Below the pieces are notes generated by a model. It saw nothing but the letters and a program-made list of their open reading frames with translations, had not been told where the DNA came from and ran no database searches. A stretch of DNA of 64,000 nucleotides from Liolophura sinensis (lineage: Eukaryota; Mollusca; Polyplacophora; Chitonida; Chitonidae), in assembly GCF_032854445.1 (NCBI RefSeq), contig NC_088295.1, positions 64,337,249 to 64,401,248 of the forward strand, in the 5' to 3' direction. A program made the position numbers and the translations under genes. The stretch's first letter is position 1. Each line of letters starts with the position of its first letter. This document shows positions 41,901 to 53,859 of the stretch, one piece after another.

Positions 41901-44688
41901 TTCACTCCACCCACAGCTGCACTGTAAACACACCTGTCTTTTTTGAAAATTCTTCCTGGATTTCTTCTTTGGTTTTGCTTTTGGGAATGTTTCCAACAAA
42001 CAACCTCAAATTAGCCACAGAAACGTTGACTTTAAGGTACTTCCCCTTTCTGATTTCATAATTATCGAGCTGAAAATGAAATACACAAAAATGCCACAGT
42101 GTTTCAAAAGTCAAGACAATACTGCCTACCAAGCCCATACTTTTATCTTAAGCAGTAGACGTTTGATTCAGAAGTTTAATTTCAATAAAGTGTAATGTAT
42201 TTAGTGCCAAATAAAATTTTCAAAAACTACGTTTAACTTACAAATCCCTCTTGAAATTTATTTTATGTTTTAATTTTTTAGTATGTTTTCCGGCCAAACT
42301 GCAGCAAACCACATTTTCAGCTTTACAACACAAATGAAGTGTAGATCATGTGAAGCAAAACTCCAGTAATTTCAGAAGAAAAAATTCTTGTATTTATTTA
42401 CTAGCTCTGAGACTGACCTGTTTAACACAATCTTTAGCACTTTCACGATCACAAAATGTGACAAAACAATAGCCTCTGTTGCAGTTATTCACCGGGTCCA
42501 TCATCAATCTCAAATCCCAAATGTTTCCACATTTCTCGAACAATGGAATCAATTCATCTTCATATATATCTCTGGGGATTTTTCCACAGAATACCTGAAA
42601 AGAAGGACATCAGTACTAAAACACGCGATATATGTGATTGATCACATGAACATCAAGTATACTGTTCATAGGATGACGACTTTCATTACAACCCAGTCAG
42701 AATGCTGACATATACATGGCGCTGCCTCACTATAAAGTCATGACCAGGCAAATCATACTTAGTCCTTAAATTACCAAAACTAGTTTTGCTTAGTTCCTGA
42801 TCTGTTACACTCCATAGTGCAATTTAACACGTTTATTTTTGTAGTGTACCAAATCTTCACCCAAGACGACCCGACATGGCAACCCAAAACATTTCTATAC
42901 ACCGACTGGAACGGTCAAGAGAACAGTCAACAATCCGCCTAGAGCTGGTCCGTAATCACAAGTGAGCAGACTGGTAGCCATAAAAAATAAAGAAAAACCC
43001 TAATTTTTTCACAGGAATACACATAAATCGTAAATCCAAATAAACGTTGTTTGGTTACCACCAGGCATAACTTGAAAACAGAGAAAATCTTTCCTGCTCA
43101 TAGAACCCTTGCTTACCTCGTGTCCAGCACCAGGTTGAGGATGATCCCAATTTGGTGGAGGACCACCATACTTCCGCTGACCAGTTGTCACATCTAGAGA
43201 ATAGCCGGTGCGGTCTAGTATTTCCTGAAGCAAAAAGCCAGCTCTGATCAATTCAAATGTTAGCTGCTGTTATAAATACCCCAAGATCTTTGTAATCTGC
43301 CTGTCACCAAGGCCACACCAACACAAATTAAAATTCCTTTTAATGTCTAGATCAATCTACACCTTCTTGTAACTTCATTACTGAGCTACATTCCACTCCC
43401 TACTTCTAGTATGCTTGTACCAATGAATTTGTAGAAATCTGGATACCTATAGGTAAACACTCAAGGCACTTAACCAGCAGCGATCCAAATTATAACAATA
43501 TGTATTGCTAGAACTACTGCATTAAAGCTGTCAATTACACAGACATCTTGTACATGTACCAGCTTCCACTATTCTCCCTAGCTCAGGTATCCATTTAACT
43601 GCAAACGTAACTTTCTTCATCTAACCATACCTTTAATTTAGCCTCATCCGGGCCCTTGTTAACTTTTGAGGCAGACCCTTGAGATTTGTTTCTTTGTCTG
43701 TATGTTTTCATGACACTACACAAAAATGCACTTTTGTTTGTGACATGTTCCAAACTGCTTTCATTGAACTCTTTTAGCACTGCTATGGCATCATCAACTG
43801 AGAATTCTTTTAAGGCATCCAGTGCCCTTTCATCCAAGTCAGCATGCTCCAGTTTACCTGAAACAATGAACAGTAACTAGAAAAGAGTTTTGAGATAACG
43901 GACTAAATCCTACTGTTTTCAGTACACTTGTTCAAAAATGTTAAACCATTTGTTTGCTAGTAACATGTACATAATTCTTTTATTTTCCTTAAATTCTCCA
44001 AATTTACATTTATTATTTTTTTAACACTAAATTCAATTTATTTACATATACATTGTACAATGGCATTCAATACTACATGTCACAGAGAACCAACCTCTGC
44101 AAACTTACTAATAAACAGTTCAACATGTGGCATACTGACATGCCCACTACATACTAGTAGAAGACAAGTTGATTTGAACAAACTGCCACATGAGTGTCGC
44201 CAGCCGCTTATTGCAACCAAGGACCCACTAACAGTGATGAAATCTCCAAATTCCCTGTTCAAGGCCCGTTTCCAAATGGTTCAACTCAAACTTTGTCATA
44301 TATGAACAACAGACATGATAGCATCTTCTAAGCACACAAGATCAAAACCTCGAGGTGATATTAAAACAGGACTATTCTTTGTAAGAAAACTGTCAATATG
44401 TGACTTGGAATTGTTGTTCTGGTGCGAGGAGGATATCCACAACTTAGTTATGCGGATAATTATCAACACTTGAAAATGTCACCACTTACCACTCTGGTAT
44501 ATTTTATCTACTTCAACAGCTACTTTGGATTCAATTCCAAGTTCTATCAACTTGTGGAAATCTTCACTCCGTCCATTGATTTCTTCCTCGTCTAGGCCTT
44601 CTTGGGTTTCCATTGGTTCATCTTTTACGCCGTTGTCTCCGAGAAGACGGTCTTCGGCTTGTTGATCCATTTCTTCAACATCAGCCAT
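38665..44688 (-). CDS. SYNCRIP: hnRNP Q/R (SYNCRIP-type RNA-binding protein), complete coding region in ten exons
   Basis: Coding exons on the minus strand, 5' to 3': 44688-44490, 43857-43631, 43224-43117, 42594-42418, 42069-41934, 41723-41515, 41205-41032, 40789-40665, 40215-40118, 39797-39688 and 38991-38665 (eleven segments; the last includes the stop, and the first has its 5' UTR start at 44693). Phases fit throughout and the sum is 629 residues, close to vertebrate SYNCRIP and HNRNPR. Domain order: acidic N-terminal domain, RRM1, RRM2, RRM3, then an RGG/Tyr-rich tail ending NWG. The family binds poly(U)- and A-rich RNA and acts in splicing, mRNA stability and localisation. Vertebrates have two paralogues, invertebrates usually one, so this is the co-orthologue of both. 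Splice sites are canonical except one GTTCGT donor after 40665, chosen because it restores phase. Confidence 0.93.
39157..39235. repeat. ~75-bp direct repeat, copy 2 (last intron)
   Basis: Counterpart of 38287-38365, same orientation, ending in an A run. Probably a small mobile element with an A-rich tail. Confidence 0.7.
39534..39646 (-). ncRNA. Candidate H/ACA-like intronic RNA, copy 1
   Basis: In the last intron, 41 bases past the donor of exon 10. On the minus strand a first hairpin has an outer stem CACAGA/TCTGTG and a 9-bp perfect inner stem CCAACAGGA/TCCTGTTGG, separated by an internal loop that resembles a pseudouridylation pocket 16 bases from a hinge AGAGAA (ANANNA). A second hairpin (CAGGTCTTC/GAAGATTTG) leads to ACA followed by CTA. 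The second hairpin lacks a clear pocket. A mobile repeat is the main alternative, since a related copy lies in another intron. Confidence 0.4.
39688..39797 (-). CDS. hnRNP Q/R coding exon 10, Tyr/RGG region
   Basis: Encodes a Tyr/Asp-rich stretch (DDYYGYEDFDYYGGYAP) followed by GRGGRGG. Donor GTAAGT. The Tyr-rich then RGG order matches vertebrate hnRNP Q and R. Confidence 0.9.
40118..40215 (-). CDS. hnRNP Q/R coding exon 9, RGG region
   Basis: 98 bases encoding YDDFWGPPGRMMHPPGRGM and further Arg/Gly/Pro-rich sequence. Acceptor TTTCAG, donor GTAAAC. Confidence 0.88.
40665..40789 (-). CDS. hnRNP Q/R coding exon 8, after RRM3
   Basis: Encodes the end of RRM3 (NEIEVSLAKPP) and a Lys/Arg/Gln-rich segment (DNKKKEQRKRDQERRQMG). 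The 3' boundary is inferred: a GTTCGT donor is weak but gives the phase required by the next exon. Reading through the donor reaches a stop soon after, so a short truncated isoform is possible. Confidence 0.8.
41032..41205 (-). CDS. hnRNP Q/R coding exon 7, RRM3
   Basis: Contains RNP2 (VLYVRNL) and RNP1 (KDYGFIHFEE) of RRM3. 174 bases, phase 0. Confidence 0.93.
41515..41723 (-). CDS. hnRNP Q/R coding exon 6, RRM2 end
   Basis: Contains RNP1 of RRM2 (KNRGFAFLEY) and the conserved VDWADPLEEPD linker. Acceptor TGTAG, donor GTGAGA. Confidence 0.93.
41934..42069 (-). CDS. hnRNP Q/R coding exon 5, RRM1 end and RRM2 start
   Basis: Begins LDNYEIRKGKYLKVNVS and contains RNP2 of RRM2 (LRLFVGNIP). Donor GTGTGT, phase 1. 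Confidence 0.92.
42418..42594 (-). CDS. hnRNP Q/R coding exon 4, RRM1
   Basis: 177 bases, phase 0, with a GTCAGT donor. It encodes RNP2 (VFCGKIPRD) and RNP1 (NRGYCFVTF) of RRM1. Confidence 0.93.
42842..42954 (-). ncRNA. Candidate H/ACA-like intronic RNA, copy 2
   Basis: Roughly 80% identical by eye to 39534-39646 and in the same orientation, in the intron between coding exons 3 and 4. The hinge (ATAGAA) and 3' half are the best conserved parts, including GGTGAAGATTTGGTACACTA. The first hairpin's inner stem is not preserved, so this copy may be decayed or the elements may not be snoRNAs. Confidence 0.3.
43117..43224 (-). CDS. hnRNP Q/R coding exon 3, linker to RRM1
   Basis: 108 bases, phase 0 on both sides. 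It encodes RTGYSLDVTTGQRKYGGPPP, the highly conserved segment just before RRM1. Confidence 0.92.
43631..43857 (-). CDS. hnRNP Q/R coding exon 2, acidic domain
   Basis: Bounded by TTTCAG and GTATGG. It encodes the helical N-terminal acidic domain (ERALDALKEFSVDDAIAVL), which in the family mediates protein contacts. Confidence 0.9.
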
Positions 44689-44693
44689 CTCCC
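44490..44693 (-). CDS. hnRNP Q/R first coding exon
   Basis: The exon begins five bases before the ATG at 44688 (acceptor TTTGCAG then GGGAG-ATG) and ends at a GTAAGT donor. It encodes an acidic N-terminus (MADVEEMDQQAEDRL) and the start of the hnRNP Q acidic domain. A separate upstream untranslated exon is implied. Confidence 0.9.
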
Positions 44694-47600
44694 CTGCAAA
44701 TGCCAGGCAGATAAGTGAAAATAATCATTGATGATTTGTTTTCTTTAACTCCAGAACAGGGCTAGCAGCACACCATTAATTTTTAAATTGCTAGCAAAAA
44801 ATCCATTTAGGTTTAACTTTCACAAAAGACAAAAAATCTGTGATATTAGTAGTCCAAATGACAAAAATTTCTAAACTTTTGAATTTCAATTTTCTTGCAT
44901 TAGCTAAAATACTTCCCACGAAGAGCCTTCTATTTCAAAAGATTATCCTCTACATATAATGTACACATTTACTTATTTGACTGCATATAATGTACATATC
45001 ACTTGAGATTTGATTGAATGAATTTCCACACGTTGACTGTAATATATTTAACACTATCTTGTCATTAGCATGTTTTGGGCTTCAACCTTTTGGTAAAATT
45101 CCACAAGCTTCTTAAATAATCACCATAAAATAATGGATTGGTTTTTAACTACATGCATACTGGATATTATATCAGGGGTTCGCAGAAGTCGTCTGGACTG
45201 TTTTTTGAAAGAAGTATTCAAAATTTCACATAAACTCAATTTTAACAGATTTAAAGTTCCTTGAAGCAATCTGTTTGCATTAGGAGTTACCTCCCTTATA
45301 AGGAAAACTAATTGACTGCTTTGATTAGATTTAAGAAAGCAATTTTTGGAAGCGAGAGGGGAGTATGAAATCAAAACATGACGCATAGTAAGCAGGGCTC
45401 GCAATTAGCGCCGGTCCGGTGGTGTGAGGCCACTGGATTTTCTTTTGGTCCAGCTGAGTGTGCAAAGCACTGGTCCGTTGGGCCAGTAGAAAATAGAAAC
45501 ACTTTTTGTAACAAGTCTTTGTCTTATTTAGAAATCGGGACGTGACAGTTTTTTTTTTCTCACACTGGCGACATAAATGTCACTCAGACATGGAGTGCGG
45601 CTTGCTGAAGAACAGCAGTCGCTCTCGTCAGACAATGGCAGGGTTCTGGTCAGTTTGGTACACAGAAAGACCCGAGAGGTGTACAAAGAGTTCCGGTCAA
45701 CATCATCATGAAAAGGAAGTTTGAAGTGCGGCAGCCCCGGAGCGATGAATCAGGCGCGTTGGAAAGGTGATCTAACTGGAAGGCAAGTACAGTCGATAAA
45801 AAAAGAGCCTATCATATCACGTACACACCCGGTGTACAAATTATCGATTTGTATGTCTCTAACAGTGGCAATAAATCAACAACACCGTCACAATGTGGCG
45901 ATTCTTAGCTAAGCCTCCTGAAAAGAAAGCAAGATTAACTGACGATCAATTAAGTAGACCAATGTAGCACAAATGTTGTGAGTAGTGACTGTGCATATTT
46001 AGTGTGAAAATGAAGGCATCCATTAATTGACACTTCGTGACTGACCAGTCAACGTAGGCTTATCCAATTAGGCATGAATGAGCAGCAGCTCACTGTGTGC
46101 TGTCATAATTGAAGTATTGTGCTTGCAGTTACTGCTAATACATAAGCGCTTGTTACAGATTTCTCATTGTTTTAAATAATCATAGCAAAACAACTGCTTT
46201 GTGGATGAGAAAAATCAACTACATATATTACTGGATTTCTCAAGCATTCTTAAGTGACATTTGGATTGTGGGATTTATACACCTTATACAGCCACTTAAA
46301 GAGTTTGTGTGTGAAGTTGGATTAATTTTGTATCAGTAAAAAAAGTTGTGTGTTAGCATCAAAAGTGTCCCTTTAATGTTCGTACATGTGCTGCAGCAAG
46401 TGCATTTTACATACCCAACAGGGGTTTAGCCAGGGTGTTAGGTGCGGGTGTCTCACTTGAGTGAGTCAGGACCATAGGCCGGGGTCAGGGGGCCGGAGGT
46501 GCAAATCTAGAGGCGTTCTGAGGTCTACAGTGGACAAAACTTAAGTCAAACCACTGTTCTTCATGTTGTCATCATGTTTGTTATTTCCTCTGAAAATTTT
46601 ACATGTTCATGTGGACTAAGGTTCTTTTATTACATATATATGTAGTATGAAAATTGTCTTTGCACAATAGGCGAATGTCATTAAAGCCTTCTTGGCCTCT
46701 GCATCAGCGGCGTAGTACATGTATTTTTAGCATGATCATGGGAGCCTGATAGATTGATGGTTTAAATAAAAAGGAATTACACTAAACAAATCCGGTAACT
46801 TTAAGCTGGACGTGATTTTTGGTCGCACTGGCCACTGCGATTGATACTTTTGTGGAATCAACAAAACTGAAAGTACACCAGACCTGAAATTTCTCGTGCC
46901 CTCAGTCCACTCTGACTGCATACTTTTCAACTTCAGTGTGTTGTCACGCGAACATTTTTGTACAGCTTGCAGAAAACTTTTTTTTTGTTTGTTTCATTAC
47001 GCCTTTCTTTTTTTTTCGTCACTTTGGGCTGTTACCTACACTGACTCGGCATTGCACTTCCAACATGTCCGATGAAGTCATCGCTGTCAACGTCACCACC
47101 ACCGTGTGCCTGGAGTTCAACATCAAGCTCCAAATCAACATCCTCTTCAATGTCTGAGTGTACACTAGCACTAGTTGAAGCTTTGTTGAAGAAAGACATT
47201 ATCTTGCTAGATTTATCAGAGCCACGTTTTGAATTCTTCCAATTTCTGCGCTTATATACTTAGGCAGACTCCAAGTGGTTCGATGTTTCCTATACGTACC
47301 GCATACATGGATCGGGTCTTGAAGGAATTAATGATGGGAAATTCCAAAAGTATTTGGTAGATTTAAAATATATTTTAATATGCCAAAAGTTTCCGGAAAT
47401 AATCTTTTATTCAGGGAATGAGACGACAATTTCGCCGCACTGCGTACTATAGGGAAGGGAGACAGCCCCTTGTCCAGCTAATACTGGCTCTGATTGGATA
47501 ACTAGGTCAAGTTGATCGAAGGGTGGATTTTAAAACATTTCGGCAGGCTTTCTTGAACTATGGTAGTGTTCAGCTAAATGATTTTAAAATATTGCCTGGC

Positions 47601-49545
47601 AGGGAATAAAGACGGAAAAACAAGGTATGGATATTTCATGTTTTACTGATTTGTAGACCATCTCAACATATACCTATTTAGCTGTACAATAATCTGGCTG
47701 CAGTCTCAAATCCGCTCTACCCGTCTCATTATCGCACGCCTGGTTTGCCCGTCGCATGGACGGGGAGACGTATGGCTGGCTAAATCCTTGATACCAAAGA
47801 TGAAAAGTTGAAATACAGTACTTATGAGCTCATAATTTGAAAATGCAGAATTAGGTATTTTTTTTGTTTCAAGCAAGACCTACACTTGTAACACCCAATG
47901 GTTCGTTTCCAAAGAAATGAGCCGTTTTATTAAAGCGCTTGTTATGGTGGTATCAAGCGTGTCCTTTTCATTTTGTCAGGACCAGTACACTTACAGTCGG
48001 ACCAGTAAAACTCTGAGAATACTGGTCCTGCTGGCCAGTTAGACTTTCTGCTTAAATTCTAGCCCTGGTAAGCTTCCTTGGTCTCTCCGAAATAGGTCCT
48101 TACGAATAATTTGACCTACTTCGGCTTCTGATTGTTCTGTTTTTGACATTAACGCAAGTAACTGCACGTGAACGCTCGAGTTCTGAGTGGTTTCCACCCC
48201 GACGTCATGTGGCACTAATATCTTTAGCTCCTTTCAAAGCAAACAGGCAGCTTCAAGGTTTCCTTTTCGGGAATCTGAAGTTTGATAAATCATTAAGAGC
48301 AGTGAAATTAAAACCTTCTTTGCCAGATCTGAACATTAACTAGCAACATCTATTCGCTATAAAAAATAGTTTTTTTGCTGAAAGGAGATGTGTGCCAGGC
48401 ATGACTTCAGGCCGTTGAGAAATTATAAAATAGTGTACTTAGACTCTCTAAATAAGTAGCCTCCCTATTTAAAGATCACTATAGTAATACTCTATAGAGT
48501 AATTTACTAGATGTGGGTCTCTAAAATTTTCTCAAAACTGATGGCAGATTTACTAGACATGGCACTGGAAGTTTACTAGACTCCGTCTGACAACCACTGG
48601 GAAAATCGAAGCCTGAAGATCCTGAGTCTCTCCAAAATGATTCGCAAAGGAGATATCGTCACTTTCTGTTTGGCAGATGTCATTTAAATGGACAACAAGC
48701 AAATATGTGTCAAGTTATACAATTATGTACTAAGTATAGCCAGACTATATAATATCTGGATATCGGTAACTTCCTAACCACGTCAACCGGCTTAGCCTAG
48801 GTGGCTACTAATCTTGCTTATAAAATGGCTTTATTTTTTTTACTATGCTACTCACGTTCATTACTAACGGTGAAATATTGCTTTTTCGCCGTCAATTTGT
48901 TAACCTATTAACTCACCAGAATAGTTGACATATATCTCAAGCCACGTGGGATGAAACAAAAAAAAAGGCAACGAAGAAATCATGACTAAATTTCGCGACT
49001 GCTGTTGAATTACCGCGGAACGCATGTCCTTTAACCCCAAATGATGTACCACGAATGATAAAACTGTATGAAAAATAATAATTACACGTTAACAGCCATA
49101 CCACAAATACTCATCTATTTAAAATAGCCAAGTCTTCGACATTCGCCTCCGCCGGCTTAACTGATTCACATCAATGATCCGATCAGAACAAAGAAAGCAT
49201 GGCCGGCAAATTGAACAACGCATGCACGCTGACCCACTTATAGGTTACACGCTGCTCACCGATATCATAAACACGCTATCTGCTCATCAATTTCCCCCGA
49301 GATATGTAAAGTTAAACACTAATGCACTGTCGAAACTAGTAACGTAGATTAAAGTAATTATTGTACGGAAGACAAATTTCTTTTGAAACCGGTACACTGT
49401 CCTGTTTACAGGCAAAGTCTCAACCGGTTATATGTACTCCAAATATTTAACCCTTATGCACAATTATGGACGTAAAATGCAGATAAAATTGCATGTCTTA
49501 TGTAAATCAATGCATTACATCTAAAATGTCATGTTTATTTCTTAC
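44694..49545 (-). other. Inferred first intron of the hnRNP Q/R gene
   Basis: Lies between the inferred untranslated exon near 49.6 kb and the first coding exon. It holds the candidate DNA transposon at 45393-48067. The rest shows no gene I can support. Confidence 0.5.
45393..48067. mobile_element. Candidate non-autonomous DNA transposon (hAT-like ends)
   Basis: The ends read CAGGGCTCGCAATT and, inverted, CAGGGCTAGAATTT. Directly outside both ends is GTAAG (45388-45392 and 48068-48072). Subterminal ACTGG/CCAGT motifs cluster near both ends (about 45432-45490 and 47981-48041). Inside, a short frame starting MWRFLAKPPEKKARL near 45893 and a minus-strand MSFFNKASTSASVHS near 47200 look like transposase N-terminal scraps. 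No transposase core is present. The 5-bp duplication is atypical for hAT, so the superfamily is uncertain. Confidence 0.5.
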
Positions 49546-49640
49546 CTACGATGTTGCTACCCAGCAAATTTTCCCGAATAAAGTCCCCTCCTGTGTGTTG
49601 GTCTCACAGCTCTTGCGTAAAAATGGCGGAAAGACACGAG
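49546..49640 (-). promoter_or_regulatory. Inferred 5' untranslated exon and YY1-type promoter of hnRNP Q/R
   Basis: On the minus strand, CGTAG followed by GTAAGAAAT is a clean splice donor at 49545. About 75-84 bases upstream is CCGCCATTTT (49620-49629), the YY1 site often found at the start of housekeeping and RNA-processing genes. The first coding exon has a splice acceptor five bases before its ATG, so an upstream exon must exist. This is the best candidate I see. Confidence 0.45.
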
Positions 49641-49649
49641 TATGTACGG

Positions 49650-52600
49650 GGTTTCCAGCAAACCGACAAGGTGCCCTCTTGTAATCTCTAACCCACATGA
49701 ACAAATGAAGAAACCGTAGCTCCCCTAAAAAATTTGTCACGCTTCTCAGTTGGCTTTTGGTTGCCTTTTAAACTAACAACAAAATAACCAAGACATCCAG
49801 AAATAATTTTTGGTTTGCAACGAATCTAAACAATTTAGGTTCGAGCTGAGAACCTAAGAGAAGAAAAATGCTGTTAGAAGGCCAGAAATCCACAAAACTT
49901 TTCTATTTCACATGTTTCCCTCCGCAGACATCAGCAGGATGGTAAGTGTAATCAACCGGTATCGCAAACTTGACCATTTAAAGGATGAAAATAGTTTTTT
50001 GAGATACCATTGTTGCCAGTGTTTCATAAACTCGTCAATAAACCGAAAAATGGTAACACAAATAGATGGCTGTGCTATCTTGGCGATAGTGGAAAATCAG
50101 AATAACGCATGTCTATTACAGGCCTAATTGTTTAATTCTTGAGTACAGCGTAGGAGTAAAAGCCCATCCAATAAATAAGTATAATTTTCTTTTTATAAGC
50201 CCTCAAATTTCTTATTTCTTCCTTACGGCGTTGTTTTGCACACAGACATAGGCAACAGATATAGGCTAGGCCTGGTCAATAAACTTACCACACTCAAGTT
50301 CTGTTCCTGGCGGTGTATTTTCCTTTTTCTGTCTTATTCAGACCATATACGACTATCTTTCGGTTAGTTAATTCTGTAGCTTTTATCTGTGTTCATAGCT
50401 GTTTTCACGTGTTTCATGTCAGAAATGCCTCTCTATTCGTTCCAAGTTTCTAGCAGATCATCAGGTCTGGTTTGATCTCCGTGAAAGAGAAGAGCCTGAA
50501 TGCAAGGTACAGGTGCGCAAGCGCGATAGGGTTCTGAAGTGTCTTCAAGGTTCAAATGAAGGCCCATATATTTATAGATGTATAAGCTTTACTTGAACAT
50601 TAGCACTCTAGTTTTAATGGCGTGGCCAAAAGTATCCAACTGTGCAGCGAATTAGCGAGGATTATGACTCACAACAAACTCCGTGGAAAATGGTCTGCAT
50701 GTATATGGCTGTCATTTAATGGAATTAAAACCAGCTTTCAAAAATCTGTTGTGTTAATCTGCATGTGGTTAAATGTTAGACCTACACTCTGGGTGTGTCG
50801 TTGGGGTATTACACCTGGAAGGCAATCAGAACACCTGCCATTCATGTCAATGCTAACAGACAGAACAAAGGGTATAACAAACTGCGTGAGTCCGCTAATG
50901 ACGACAACACAGAGTTGGCAGGTGCATATATATAGGTGGCGCCTGCTGGTTCAAAGCAAGCTCTATATTTATTACGTAATATGAGATCACATCCGTGCCA
51001 GTGTCATTACTTTAGCAGTATGCCCAAGCCATTTGGATAAACTTTATTCCAAAGCACAATGTGACTTGCACATCATAAAAACCGATAGACCCACGTGAAA
51101 TAATCAAACGATGAAATTGTCATGGTTATAATAGGACTGCAAATAAACTTTCCAACGAAGTACAAGGTGGCCAAAAAGGGTATATACAGGGTTTGTACAA
51201 CTTTGATTGAGGTTGATATATTACCATATATATTTACATAATTTTTTTAACATTTTCACAAACCATAAAGAACACAAGCTAGCAATATATACAATGAACA
51301 TCAAGAAAGATCGCTTGTGTTAAATGCACTGGTACACAGGGACAGAGCTTACCCGTAAACGGCCCCAAATCTAGGTCGAACGCCGACCCGTTTAGCTTCA
51401 TGTCAGAAGAATCCATATTCAAAGTATATAACAAAGAAATCAACATAATGCACATATTGGGTCACATAATGCACATACTGGGTCATAACATTATGTACTT
51501 CCTATAATAGGTATATATCTTTAATATGACCGTTTTTTTTTTTGCACGAAAAATAAACAGAATATAAATACGGTCTGATTATGAAAAATAGCGTTCTCTC
51601 TATTACCTTAATGCGTATGGATTGCTTTTGTGCCCAACCATAATTACTCGTTCTAAGTTTGCACGTTGTTATTACCTGAGAACGCAGTAACTTTGCAACA
51701 AAAGTTTCCGAAATATATCTATAATATTTTCAGTTCCCATTAAAAATTTGGTTGAAACTGATGGACTGATCGATTGATTTATTGAATAATTGGTTGATGT
51801 ATACTGGCTAATTGATTGACTGGTTAGTGTGTAACGCAATGTGCAAGCATCTTTCACTCATATGATGGCGATCAGGTATAATGGGAGAAGAAGATTTATC
51901 TGGTTTGTTAATTAACAATTGTCTTAATTAACTTACGGGATGGCCATTTGTTAGAAAGACCTCAACTGTTTGATTATCTGTGTATATTGTAGTAGGCTCA
52001 ACCTCCCAGACTTCTGGTCTGTTTGTCAGATGTTCGAAACAGGCGACGTAAGATTAGTAGCCAGATGTAAATGGCTGGTATACCTGCTTGTGGCGAATGT
52101 CGGATTCGAACCCCTGTCAGTCAATGTATTTAGATAGCGCACACGACATTCATTACACCAAAAACTTACCACGCCAGGTTAGTTCAATACAAAGTATTTC
52201 AAAGCTTACACAAGATCTGAATTTGTCATTTTGTGCAATCATATACCCGAAGTGCAACCATTAGTTCAAGGAACTGTTCAGTAACTTTGCTTCTTATTTC
52301 TGAAATGTCAGTTGACATTGTTTTCCATAATTATTTGGCCTTCAACGTTATGTGTTAGTCAGCCGTAACATAAATCAAACTGTACCAGATTTATCGTTGT
52401 GTGTTATGAGCGTCATCTTCTGTTACACATGCGCAATTCAGACAAATGGGTCCAAGATTTGCCTCCGAACTGAGGAGTGAAGGAGCACTGACATTTTAGA
52501 TTGTTGATGCATTATAAATTTCTGCACTGTTAGCTTGCACCTAGTTAAAATATATCACAATTTTGTCTGTTTAGGATAGAACAGTTTTGCCCTCTTGGGG

Positions 52601-53040
52601 GTTACCAAGATAACAAAATGCTATGACTTCATTTCCAGCAACCACAGCTAAAAAATTGGTGGTCATGTTTAGTTGATTATATTGGACTTTTTTGGCAACA
52701 AATCCATATTCGGTAATCAAGAAAAATCTTCCGCATTTGCCAAAAATTGTTCAACGTATCAACTTTACCTTAATATCAGGCTCTGTATTTGTACAATGTA
52801 CAGTGTAAAAAAACGATTCTAAAGTTTGGAAAAAGTTACAGCGCGAGGGGCGTCTGTAGATTTTAAGGACTTTATTACCTATTTTTACTGACTGTACTCA
52901 CAAAGTATAAGAGCCAAGAGATATCTATGAAATTGAAGAATATAAAACCCTCCTTTCGTCCAAGGACGGTGAGCTCACTGATTATGTATGCGTACGCATC
53001 CTTACTTTACAGAAGCTTATCCGTGCATCCTTGGCGTCAG
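49650..53040. other. Non-coding stretch
   Basis: AT-rich, with short unrelated open frames on both strands and no domain, tRNA or repeat I recognise. Confidence 0.55.
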
Positions 53041-53071
53041 GTTTTCTATGGATGGCGAACACCGCAGAAAA

Positions 53072-53720
53072 AAAAAGGCATCTCCCAAATTAAATGAGAA
53101 TCTCCGAAATTAAACAGCACCCAAACCAAATAAACCTCTACGCCATACCAAATAAGCATGTCACAAACCAAATAAGCATCTCCCAAACCGAACATGCATC
53201 CACAGCCACGCCAAATAAACATCTCGCAAACCGGGTATGCATCTCAAAAACCAAATAAGTATCTCCCAAGCAGAATAAGGATCTATAGCCAAACCAAATA
53301 AGCATGCCCAAACCGAACAGGCATCTCCGAACGATCCCACTGTCGTCAATGCCCTGGCTTTTTAATCTCCATGAGAATAATATGGAGGGCCAATACCGCC
53401 AAAAATACATCTCCCAAATTAAATGAGCATCTCCGAAATCAAATAAACATCTATCAAACGAAACAAAATGCCCAAACCGAAAAAGCATCTACGGAGATAT
53501 CAAATAAACATCTCCCACAGGAAACAAGAATCCCCAAACCAAATAAACATCTTCCAAGTCGAATTAACATTTCCCAAACCAAAACAAGCATCTCCAAAAC
53601 CGAATAAACATCTGCAAACCAAAGCAAAAACCAAAGAAAGATCCGCCAAAAAAGAAGATCCCAAAACGAATAAAGGTGTGTCAAACAAGCATCTTCTAAA
53701 CCAAATAATCATCTCCGAAC
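53072..53720. repeat. Degenerate 21-22 bp minisatellite
   Basis: The unit is approximately 'aaataagcatctcccaaacc', repeated with substitutions and small indels in two blocks separated by a unique stretch at about 53333-53405. Open frames on both strands here are by-products of the repeat. Confidence 0.8.
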
Positions 53721-53859
53721 TAGAAGAAGCAACTTTCGTAGAACAAGCATCATCCAAGGAACTGAGATCTCCCTTGTTCTTCAATGAGAGTATAAAACCA
53801 GGGCATGGACGACAGTGTGATCGTTGGCAAATGGTCACGCGTAAGCAGTGAAAAGGCCT

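Noticed and set aside
47057-47260. Short acidic protein frame near 47.1 kb as an independent gene
   Set aside because: It lies inside the candidate transposon, has no downstream continuation and is best read as a transposase scrap.
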